Origin: Manis javanica
Lineage: Eukaryota; Chordata; Mammalia; Pholidota; Manidae
NCBI RefSeq assembly: GCF_040802235.1
Contig: NC_133156.1
Location: forward strand, 111,072,173 to 111,136,172
DNA: 64,000 nucleotides
Direction of reading: 5' to 3'
The translations under genes were made by a program, and so were the position numbers. Under the pieces are notes generated by a model. It saw only the letters and a program-made list of their open reading frames with translations. It was not told the DNA's origin and made no database searches. The first letter of the stretch is position 1. Every line of letters starts with the position of its first letter. Of the stretch, positions 10,299 to 20,790 are shown one piece after another.

Positions 10299-13200
10299 AT
10301 TTTCAAAAAAACTGGGGAATAGTTGACACATGACATACTAGTTACAGGTGTACAGCATTACGATATGGTATTTTTGTATATTGCAAAATGATTCCAACAA
10401 TAACGCTGATTAACATCTGTCACCATATAGTTATTTTTTCTTATGAAGAGAACTTTTAAATCTACTCTCAGCAACTTTCGAATATGCAAGAAGCATTTCT
10501 AACTCGAGTCAACATGCTGTACATTACATCCTTGTGACTTACTTATTTTAAACTGGAAGTTCATACCATTTGACCACCTTAACCCATTTCTCCCACTTCC
10601 CACCCTGCTTCTGGCAGTCAATCTGTTCTCATTATGAACTCAATTTTTATTTTTTATTACATTCCAAATGTAAGTGAGATCACACAGTATTTGTCTTTCA
10701 CTATCTTATTTCACTTAGTGTAACACCTCAAGGTTCATCCTTTTGGTACAAATGGCAAATTTTCCTTTTTATGGCTGAATAATATTCCACTGTATATATG
10801 AATTATATATATAATATACACACATACATATTCCACAATTTCTTTATCTACTCACCCAACAATGGACACTTAGGTTGTTTCTATCTCTTGACTATTATAA
10901 ATAATACTGCAGTGAATATGGGGTACATCTATCTTTTCTTTGGATAACTACCCAGAAGCAGAATTGCTGAATCATATGATAGTTCTATTTTACATTTGTA
11001 TGGGGACATCAAAACTGGTTTCCATAGTGCTTACAACAGTTTACATTCCCATCAACAGAGCAGGAGGTTTCCCTTTTCTCCACATGCTTACTAATGCTTG
11101 TTATTCTTCTCTTTTGATAATAGCCGTTTTAACAGGTGTGAGGTGATATCTCATTGTGGATTTGATCTGCATTTCCCTGATAATTAGTGATACACCTTTC
11201 ATGTACCTATTAGCCATCTGTCTTTGGGAAAAACTTCTACTCAGATTCTAAGCCCATTTTTTAATCAGATTGGCTTTTTTTTTTTCTATTGAGTTGTATG
11301 AGTTCTTCATACATTTTGGATTAGCCCCTCATCAGATGTATGATCTGCAAATATTTTTTCCCATTCACTAGGTTGCCTTTTCATTTGTTGATGGTTTGCT
11401 ATGCATCAGCTTTTTAGTTTGATGTACTCTCTTGTATATTTTTGGCTTTTGTTATCTTTGCTGTTGGAGTTCAAGTCAAAAAGTCATTGACAAAACCAAT
11501 ATTAAGAAGCCTAGTGTCTGTTTTCATCTAGGAGTTTTATGGTTTCATAGTCTGACATTCACGTCTTTAATCCATTTTGTTAATTTTTTATGTATGATAC
11601 AAGACAGTGATTTAGTTTCATTCTCTTGCTTGTGGCTGTCTAGTCTTTCTGACACCATTTGTTGAAGAGACTGTCATTTCCCCATTATATATGCTTGGCT
11701 CCTTTGTCAAAAATTAGTAGACCATATATGCATGGATTTCCTTGTGGCTATTCTAGACCACTGATCTATATCTAGTTTTATGCCAATACCATCTTGTTTG
11801 ACTACTAGAGCCTTGTAATATAGTTCAAAATCAGGGATCATGATGCATCTACCTTGGTTCTTTCTTAAGATTGCTTTGGTTTCTTGGGGTCTTTTGTGGT
11901 TCCATATAAATTTGGGGATTGTTTGTTCTATTTCTGTGAAAAGTGCCATTGGAATTTGATAGAGGTTGCACTGAATCTATAGATTGCTATGGGGGTATGG
12001 ATATTTTGAAAATATTCTTCCAAACCATGAGCACAGACTATCTTTCCATTTATTTGTGTCATCTTCAACTTCTTTCATCTGTATCTTACAGTTTTTTTTG
12101 CACAGGTCTTTCCCCTTGTTACTAAATTAATTCCTAGGTATTTTATTCTTTTTGAAGCAGTCATAAGTGGTCTTCCAATATTTTACAGAATTTACAAGTG
12201 AAGCTATCTGGTCCTGGATTTTGGTTTGTTGGGATGTTTTTGATTTCTCACTCAAACTCCTTATTAATAATCTTGCTATTCAGATTTTCTCTTTCTTCAT
12301 GAGTCAGTCTTGATAGGTTGTAGATTGTAATGTTTCTAGGTTACCCAATTTGTTGGAGTGTCCCTGTTCATCATAATCTCTTACATTCATTTGTGAATCT
12401 GTGATATCAGTTGTACTGCCTCTTTCATTTCTGATTTCATTTATTTGAGACCTCAATATTCTTTCTTGGTGAATATAGCTAGAGGTTTTGTTTATCTTTT
12501 CAAAGAATCAGCTCTTAGTTCCAAAGATCTTTTTGTCCTCTTCTTATTTTCTATTTCTACTATGATCTTTGCTATGACCTACATTCTATTAACTTTGGGC
12601 TTTGTTCTTTTTCTAGTTCCTTGAGGTATAATTAGATTGTTTGAGATATTTCTAGTTTCTTGATGTAGGCATACATCACTATGAACCTCCCTCTTAGAAC
12701 TGCTTTTGATACATTCTGTATATTTTGGCATATTGTATTTCCATTTTGACCTGTTTCAAGGTATTCCTTGATACCTCTTTTGATTGTTTCTTTGACCCAC
12801 TGGTTGTGCAGTAGCACACTGTCTAATCTCCACACATTTGTGAGATTTTCAGTTTTCTTCTTGTAATTGGTTTTTGGTTTCATACCATTGTGGTGGGAAC
12901 AGATGGTTGATATGAGTTCAGTTTTCTTAAGTTTATTAAGACTTGTTTTATAGCCTAATATATGATCTATTGTGAAGAATGTTCCATTTGAGAAGAATGT
13001 GTATTTTGGATGCAATGTTCTAATATATATCTTTTAATTTATCTGATCTATGTACCAGTTAAGGCTAACATTTCTTTGGTATTTATTTTGTGTGGAAGAT
13101 CTGTCCATCGATAAAAGTGGGATAATAAAGCCCCCTATTATTGTATTGCTTTCTATTCCCCCCCTTACATCTGTTAAAATTTGTTTTGTATGTTTAGGTG

Positions 13201-16200
13201 CTCCTATGTCAGGTGTATAAATTTTTGCAAGTGTTATATCCTCTTGTTGTATGGATACTTTATCATTATATAACACTTCTTTCCCTTTTACTACAAGTCT
13301 TTGTTTCAATGTCTGTTTGTCTGATATAAGCTTTCTTTTGATTTCCATTGGCATGGAAATCATTTTCCAATCCCTTTACCTCCAGTCTGTGTATGTCCTC
13401 ACATCAGAAATGAGATCCTTATAGGCAGCATGTAGAGAGGTCTTGATTTTTTTAAATCCATTCTGCTACTCTGTATGTTTTGATTAGAGAATTTAGATCA
13501 TTTACATTTATAGTTATTATTGAGAGGTGTATATTTATTGCCCTTTTGTTGATTAGTTCTAGCTGGTTTATACTTTGTTCCTTTCTTCTTCTCTTACCCT
13601 CTTCCTTAATGATTTATGATTTTTTGTAGAGGTATGATTAGATTTCTTTTTATTTTTTTGAGTATTTACTATATAGGTTTTTGCCTTTAGATTACCATGA
13701 GGCTTACATATAACAACTTATATTTATAACAGTCTATTTTAAGTTGATAACAACTTAAAAATTGAATTCATTAAAAGTTCTACATTTTTACTCTACCCTC
13801 CATTTTATGTTTTGTATGTCATATTTTACATGTTTTTGACTTGTATATCTCTTAACTAATTATTGAGGTTATACTTTTTTATGGTTTTTGTCTTTTAACT
13901 TTCATACTGGCTTTATAAATGATTAATCAACTACCTTTGCAACATACTTTATTGTGAGTTTTACTGTGTATATACCTTTACCAGTTATATTTATACTTTC
14001 ATATGTTTTCCTGTTACTAATTAGCATCCATTTGTTATAGCTTAAAGAAGACCCATTAACATGGGTTGTAAGTCTGGTCTAGTGGTGAACTTTAGTTTTT
14101 TGCTTGTCTGGAAAATTTTCTCTCCATCAATTCTGAATGACAACTTTGCCAAATAGAGTATTCTTGGCTGGAAGATTTTTTTTTTTTTCAGCACTTTAAA
14201 TATATTGTGCCACTCCCTTCTGACCTGCAGGTTCTGCTGAAAAGTCTGCTGATTATCTTATGGGAGTTGCCTTATATGTGACACGTTGTTTTTTTTCTCT
14301 TGCTGCTTTCAAGACTCTGTTAAAATGTGCTTGGTGTGTGGGTCTCTTTGGATTCATCTTATTTGTAACTCTCTGGATTTCCTGCATCTAGACATCTGTT
14401 TTCCTCCCCAAGTTAGGAAACTTTTCAGCCATTATTTCTTCAAAAAAGTTTTCTGCCCCTTTCTCTCTCTTCCTTCATGGCCCCTATAATGCAAATGTTG
14501 GTCTGTTTGATCTTGCATGAGTCCCTAAACTATCATCACTTTTTTCCATTCTTTTTCTTTTAGCAGCTCTGATTACATGGGTGCTACTGTCCTGTCTTTG
14601 AGTTTACTGAGACTTTCTTCTATTTCATATAGTCTGTTGTTAAGACCCTCTAATTTATTTTTCAGTCCAATTATTGTCTTCTTCAGCTCTGTGGTTTCTA
14701 TTTGGCACTTGCTTATATTATTTTCTGTCTTTTTTGAAGCTCACACTGTGTTCATCCATTCTTCTCCCTAGTATAATGAGCATTTTTATGACCATTATTT
14801 TGAACTCTTTATTGGTAAATCACATATCTCCATTTCATTAAGGATTTCTTTCACCTGCAGTTTTATCTTGTTCTTTCATTTGAAACATATGCCTCCATTT
14901 CTTAAATTTCTTTTTAACTCTCTGTTTCTATGCATTATATAACACCATCTCTCCCAGAGCTGAAGGAGTGGCTTCATGTAGAAGATGAAGCTTATTGTTT
15001 AACCCTGCTTTAGCTCTTGGTTGTCTTTCAAACCTTTGTGATTATCCAAGCAACCTATTTTATTTTTAGTGGTTCTGAATAGCTGAGAGTGTGTCAAAAT
15101 CTGTCTGTGTTCCAAAGGGGAGGATCTCAGTCAGAACTTAGATTCAGGATGATTGGAAGCCAGATCTTCAGGCAGCAGCTTTTAAAGTAGGCAAATATAT
15201 GCAGCCCTATGGGACCTCAAGTTTAAGTCCCACTGGCCACCAGAACCATCTAGAGGTATCCCCTGGAAGGCAGCTGCAGAAAAATCAGGGTGCCAGACAA
15301 GAATCTAAAGAGCTCTTCTTTAGATAAGCTAATGCAGTTCTTATACTGAAAGAATTGGTGCCTTGCTCTGTTGCCTGCATTGTCCTGGGTTAAGAACACT
15401 TTCTCTGTTGGTTTCAGTCTAGTAGAACCTACAATTTTAAGCCCCACTGGCCATCAGAGCCAGCAGACCTAGAGGTGTGCCCAGGGTGGCAGCTGCAAAA
15501 ATCAGGGACCTGTATGTAGGTACATGTTCCTTTCTGGGAGATACGGGAGAGCTGAAGTTAGGGAGAGGGAGAGTGCAAAGGTGACGTCTGCTGGCCTCCA
15601 TTCCCTATGAGTATGTCAGCGGTAGTGTGCCAGACCAGGTGCCTGTTCCTGCAGCCAGACAGAGCTCCAGGGAAAATGAATAAGCCTTTTTCTCAGAAAG
15701 ACTTGGTGGTGGGGGCAGGGAGGAGGCGCTTTCAGTCTACTGTCTGTGCCATGCCTTAGGGGTGGTAGCTTGCCAAAAACTCTCTCTCTGATTTTTACAG
15801 TACCCGTGGACCCAGGAATGCAAGACCTATTGGCCACTAGAGCCAGGCAATCAAGGGGTATCCTCTGGTCATCAGCTACAAAACTGGGGTGCCAGATATA
15901 AAAACTGGGGCACCATCAGTCTGCAAATGCTCCCCTCTGGGAGATACTGGTGCTCTGGAGCATGGCAGAGGGAGAACATGGAGATAGTGCCCAACCTCCA
16001 GAGTCTCTGGAATGGACTGCAGCCCTTAGATTTTTTTTTAATTAAGCCTGTCCCTCAGGTTACAGCTGTGAAGATAAGCTAAGAGGCCTCTTTCCAGAAA
16101 GACTGGGCTCCTTGGACTGTTGCCTCTTGCTGTGCTCTGGGTGTGATACCCAGTTAAGAAGTCTTTGTTGGTTACAATTCCTGGGACCCATGAACAGAAG

Positions 16201-16956
16201 TCTGCTGGCCCCCAGAGCCTATGATCTGAGTGGCAGCCACAAAATTCAGGGTGCCCAAAAAGGGTAAAGTCTCTTTTCAGGCATACAGTAGCAAGCTAGA
16301 GCAAGGCAGGAGAGAGTGCCAATGTGGCCACTGCTAGCCTCTGTCTCCCAGGAATATTTCAGCAGGTCCCTAGATGTGTGTTAAATTAGAAGCCTGTCAA
16401 TCAGGCTGATGCTTTAAGATAAGCAAATAAGCTTTTCACAGACAGTCTGGGTGCTTTTAAATTGGCTGCCTCTGTACAGGCGGGGGGCCCTGAAGCAGGT
16501 ATGTCTGAACATGGGAGCCTTTTTAAGAATTATTTCTGTTTTCAGTTGCCTAGTGGGTCTCATGGACATACATACGTCCAGTTAGCTTTCAAAGATAGAT
16601 GTCGTGGGGGCTCATCTCTCAGGTGTGAGTCTTAAAAGTTTGGTTGCCCAGTGTGAGGTTCAAACCCTTCACTCCTCCAGGAGGAGGTCTAGGTTTTGAG
16701 TCCTCTCCTGATTGTGGGTCACTGCACAAGGAATTGGGTTTATGGCAAAACTGTGTCTCAGCATCTCTTACCCACTTCATTGCAGGATTTTTTTGTTTCT
16801 TATTTGCCCAGTGTGTAGGAGTTACTCAGCTAGTTTGGGGGTTTTCGTTATTTCTTTCCCAGAGGAAATTATTCCATAGGTAGCTGTAGATTAGTGTGTC
16901 CATAGAAAAACTTGAGTTCACGATCTTCCTATGTTGCCATCTTGAACCAGACCCTG
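10299..16956 (-). mobile_element. near full-length, decayed L1 inserted into an older L1
   Basis: On the minus strand the order is 5'UTR (about 16956-14980), ORF1 relic (about 14960-14040), ORF2 relic (about 13600-10680) and 3'UTR ending near 10299. The upstream end has 'gccatcttg' (16936-16944), the usual YY1-like start of L1 5'UTRs. Flanking 'tcactgcc' (10291-10298) and 'tgactgcc' (16957-16964) look like a decayed target-site duplication. All ORFs are broken. Between about 12160 and 12185 the sequence jumps from the region after the RT domain to that before it, so the RT catalytic core is missing (about 0.7-0.8 kb relative to the intact copy at 36-44 kb). Confidence 0.85.
15225..16500 (-). 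repeat. tandem monomer-like units in the L1 5'UTR
   Basis: A block of the type 'ctggccaccagagcc' followed by a 'gcagctgcaaaa' and 'tcagggtgcc' element recurs near 15232, 15448, 15831 and 16204. The last two spacings are about 383 and 373 bp; the first is shorter (216 bp). Blocks such as 'ctctgggagatac' and 'cagaaagact' also recur once per unit. This is a diverged tandem array within the promoter region of the element, comparable in layout to monomeric L1 promoters known from rodents. Confidence 0.6.
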
Positions 16957-17035
16957 TGACTGCCTCCATTCTCTTACTATAATGTTTCCAAGGTTCATCT
17001 ATATTGCTCTGTTATCAATATTTCATTCCTTTTTA
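16957..17035 (-). mobile_element. older L1M fragment, right half of the interrupted copy
   Basis: 'tttccaaggttcatctatat' and 'atcaatatttcattccttttt' are the ORF2 3' region of an old L1 in reverse orientation. They continue from where 10011-10298 leaves off. Confidence 0.6.
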
Positions 17036-18018
17036 TTACAGCCATGATTCTTGACCTCTATTGGGATTAAGAAGTCCTTTGAAAACCACCCAGAAGCTAA
17101 CCATTCCTCCCCCAAAACATACATATGTAAGTTTCCAAAGGTTCCTGGATCCCTTGAATCCCATGCATGGAACCTACTATAAATGTATAAATATATTTAT
17201 CACTGAAAGTCAGACATTCCTTTAAATAGCACTTCTTTGCAATGGCCTGTCTTTCCTGTGTACATGTAATGCTGATCAAAATAGGCCCCACTACAGCAGA
17301 ACTCTCTGAGGAGACCTACTCCAAGCATGATAGACCTGCAGTGATCAACTAGGCCCCCTGGGTACAAGCCACCATCACCATCACTAAGAACAGCTGCAGA
17401 GATTGTTTTCTTTCAGGACTTTATGAAGACTCAAAAGGATTAAATGAATGACTAAACAGAGTATGAAATAAGAACTATGTGCAGTCCACTATATAGTGAA
17501 CCTTACAGTAAACATGTACTGTGTGTTTATATGATGGGCTATAAATGATACACAGGTGGTTCTAGTAAGAGTTTCCAGTTCCTCCTTGCTAGTTACTATG
17601 GAAATCTTATCAAGTGTGGCTGAGAAGTCAGTGTCTCTTTTCTGGACAAGTCGGGGTTGTGACAATACTCTTGGTTTCCCACACTGTCCTCATAACCCAG
17701 GAATCTGCACTTGGAATGTAGTTTCCTCATATTGGGACCCTTAGTACCATGGAGGAAGCTTTCTTATCGGATAATTAGGATGTGGGTTAATCAGATGATT
17801 AAAAATATGGGCTTAACATAACATATCCTTTTGACATCCTATCATATTTAGCTGACATAAGGAAAAGATACATATTTAACTTTAACATTTTATTTTTACC
17901 TAAAACATATGCTAGGTTCAGAAAAGCATATGAAATTAGTAATAGGTATTTCTGACATTTTAAGTTGAAATAGTACTTTCATAGAATACAACCTAAAATG
18001 TTTACTCATTTCAATATA
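17036..18018. other. AT-rich single-copy sequence
   Basis: No gene, RNA or confident repeat seen. The 60-65 codon frames at 17097-17291 and 17556-17744 have no recognisable domain. Confidence 0.4.
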
Positions 18019-19411
18019 TAGGCATACTTCATTTTATTATACTTCATGGATAGTCTTTTACAAATTGAAGGTTTGTGGCAGCCTTGCATTGAGTGAGTCT
18101 ACTGACACCATTTTTACAACAGCATTTGCTCATTTCATGTCTCTGTGTCACATTTTGGTAATTGTCATAATATTTCAAACCCTTTCTTTATTTTTTTTCT
18201 TATGGTGATCCATGATCAGCAATCTTTGATCTGACTGTTGTAATTGTTTGGGGCCACCACGAGCTACACCTATATAAGATGGCAGACATAATTGATAAGT
18301 GCTATGTGTGTTCTGGCTGCTCCTCCAACCAACTGTTCCCCCATCTCCTTCAGGCCTCCCTATTCCAAGACACAATATTGAAACTAAGCAAATTAACCCT
18401 ACCATGGCCTCCAGGTATTCAAGTGAAAGGAGCTGTTGCACATCTCTCATTTTAAATCAAAAACTAGAAATGATTAAGCATAATGAGAAATGCATGTCAA
18501 AAGCCAAGACAGCCAAAGACTAGACCTCTTGCCCCAAGCAGCCAAGTTATGAATTCAAAGGGAAAGTTCTTGAAGGAAATTCAGAGTGCTGCTCCAATGA
18601 ACATATGAATGATAAGCAAAACAGCATTATCGCTGATGTGGAGAAAGTTTTAGTGGCCTAGATAAATGATCAAACCAGTCACAATATTCCCTTAAGCCAA
18701 AGCCTAGTCCAGAGCAAGGCCCTAACTCTCTTCAATTCTGTGAAGGCTGAGAGAGGTGAGGAAGCTAGGAAGAAAAGTTGGAATCAAGCAGAGGCTTGGG
18801 GGTTTAAGGAAAGAAGCTAACTTAGTAACATAAAAGTGCAGGTGAAACAGCCAGTGCTGATAGAGAAGCTGCACCAAGTTATCCAGAAGCTCTAGCTAAG
18901 ATCACTCATGAAGGTGGCTACACTAAATAACAGATGTTCAGTGTAGACAAAACAGCCTAATATTGGAAAAAGATGCCATCCAGGATTTTCATTTCTAGAG
19001 AGAAGTCAATGCTTGGCTTCAAAGAACGGGCTGACTCTTATTAGGAGCTAAGGCAGCTGGTGGCTTTAATGAAGCCAGTGCTCACTGACCACTCTAGACC
19101 TCCTAGGGCCCTTAAGGATGATGCTAAATCTATTCTGTGCTCTGCAAATAGAACAACAAAGCCTGGATGACAGCACATCTGTTTATGTATGATTCACAGA
19201 ACATTTTAAGCCCACTGTTGAGACCTACTGCTCAGAAAAATTATTCCCTTCAAAATATGACTGTTGTGGACAATGTACCTGGCCACCTAAGGCCTCTAAT
19301 GGTGATGAATGACAAGATTCCTGCTAACACAACATCCACTATGCAGCCCATGGATCAAGGAGTGATTTTTACTGTCAAGTCTTACTATTGAAGAAATACA
19401 GTCCGTAAGGT

Positions 19412-19460
19412 CTTTTTTAAATTGAAGTATCATTGATATACAATCTTATATTGGGTGTCC
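19412..19460. mobile_element. short L1-type fragment inside the Tigger relic
   Basis: 'aaattgaagtatcattgata' is typical of an L1 3'UTR end in reverse orientation. It interrupts the transposase sequence between 'gtccgtaaggtc' and 'agttgccatagatag', which are adjacent in Tigger1. Boundaries are approximate. Confidence 0.45.
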
Positions 19461-20055
19461 ATAATGTTTTAGTTGCCATAGATAGCCACTCTTCTGATGG
19501 TACTGGGCAAAGTCAATTGAAAACCTCCTGGAAAGGATTCACCATTCTAGATGCCATTAAGAACATTCATGACTCACGGGGAGAGGTCAGAATATCAACA
19601 TAACAGGAATTTGGAAGAAATTGATTCCAACCCTCAGTCTTCCAACCAGATGACTTTGAGGGATTCAAGACTTCAGAGGAGGAAGTAACTGCAGATGTGG
19701 TAGAAATAGCAAGAAAACTACAGTTCAAAGTGGAACCTGAAGATGTAACTGAATTGCTGCGGTCTCATGATCAAACGTGAATGGATGAGGAGTTGCTTCT
19801 TAGGAATGAGCAAAGAAAGTGGTTTCTTGAAATCCTCTCCTGGTAAAGATGGTGTGCAGATTGTTGACATGACAATAATAAAAGATTTATAATATTATCT
19901 AAACTTAGTTGATAAAAGCAGTGGCAGGGTCTGAGAGGATTGACTATAATTTTGAAGGAAATTCTGTGGGTAAGAGCTATCAAACAGTATGCTACAGAGA
20001 AATCCTTAGGGAAAGGAGAAGTTAATTGATACAGCAAACTTTGTTGTCTTATTTT

Positions 20056-20211
20056 AAGAAATTGCCACAGTCCATCTTCCTGCACTGATGGGCAGTGACT
20101 GCATTGAGGTATGGGTGGGGACTTGATAATATGGGTAAATGTAGTAACCACATTGTTTTTTCATGTGAAACCTTCATAAGAGTGTATACCAATAATACCT
20201 TAATAAAAAAC

Positions 20212-20279
<68 letters not shown>

Positions 20280-20297
20280 AAAGAAATTGCCACAGTC
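20056..20297 (+). mobile_element. 5'-truncated L1 with perfect 17-bp target-site duplication
   Basis: The 17-mer 'aagaaattgccacagtc' occurs at 20056-20072 and 20281-20297. Between them lies a 208-bp L1 3' end ('gggcagtgactgcattgagg' to 'ccttaataaaaaac') with a long (AAAT)n tail. The Tigger sequence resumes exactly after the second repeat, so this is a nested, later insertion. It is the same subfamily end as at 9652-9780. Confidence 0.95.
20212..20280 (+). repeat. (AAAT)n microsatellite grown from an L1 poly(A) tail
   Basis: About 17 units of the tetranucleotide aaat/taaa follow the L1 terminus. Uninterrupted units suggest ongoing slippage; likely length-polymorphic. Confidence 0.95.
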
Positions 20298-20612
20298 TCA
20301 CCAATCATTAGCAGCCACCACCCTGGTCAGTCAGCAGCCATCAGCATTGAGGCAAGACCCTCCACTTGCAAAAAGATTATGACTCACTGAAAGATCTGAT
20401 GATGTTTAACATTTATTAGCAATAAAGCATTTTTAATTAAAGTATGTACATTTTTTTCATAATGCTATTGTATACATAGTAGACTACCCTACACTGTAAA
20501 CATAACTTTTATATGAAATGGAAAACCAAAAAATTGGTTTGACTTTCTTTATTGAGATGTTTGCTGTATTGCAGTGGTAGGAACCAAACCCACAATATCT
20601 GAGGTATGCCTA

Positions 20613-20790
20613 GAGGTCTTTTAATCAGAGTTCAAACCACTTTTCTTGTGTTAGCTATACCCAATCCATAATGTATCACCTACAATTTTTTAAATCAAAG
20701 TAAATCACAACTTAAAGACATTTGATTCCAGAACAATTTTGGTTTTCTGCCCATATAATGTTGCCAAAGTTTGATAATTTTTCTTTATAG
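20613..20790. other. single-copy spacer
   Basis: AT-rich sequence between the Tigger element and the next L1. No feature seen. Confidence 0.4.

Larger units (their letters stand above)
18404..20410 (+). pseudogene. Tigger transposase relic (CENP-B HTH + DDE)
   Basis: The start lies at ATG 18404 and the first 39 codons are recognisable: a MASRYSSERS start followed by 'LNQKLEMIK', the first helix of the psq/CENP-B-like DNA-binding domain. The frame then stops at 18523. A later frame (19167-19391) retains the end of the DDE domain, with 'VDNVPGH' carrying one catalytic Asp and 'PANTTSTMQPMDQGVI'. The C-terminal part is split by the L1 insertion. Several frameshifts and stops plus two insertions make this a dead copy. 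The family cut and pasted at TA sites and gave rise to the cellular TIGD and CENP-B genes; nothing suggests domestication here. Confidence 0.85.
18019..20612 (+). mobile_element. Tigger1-like (pogo/mariner) DNA transposon
   Basis: The ends are inverted copies of each other: 'ggcatacttcattttatta' at the left and 'tgaggtatgcc' at the right, bordered by TA as expected for Tc1/mariner-type insertion. The interior matches the known order of Tigger1: 'caaattgaaggtttgtggca', 'cacattttggtaattgtcat', then the transposase relic, and a 3' region with 'aaaccaaaaaattggtttga'. It is interrupted by an L1 fragment at 20073-20280 and by a short AT-rich foreign piece near 19412-19460. Confidence 0.9.
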
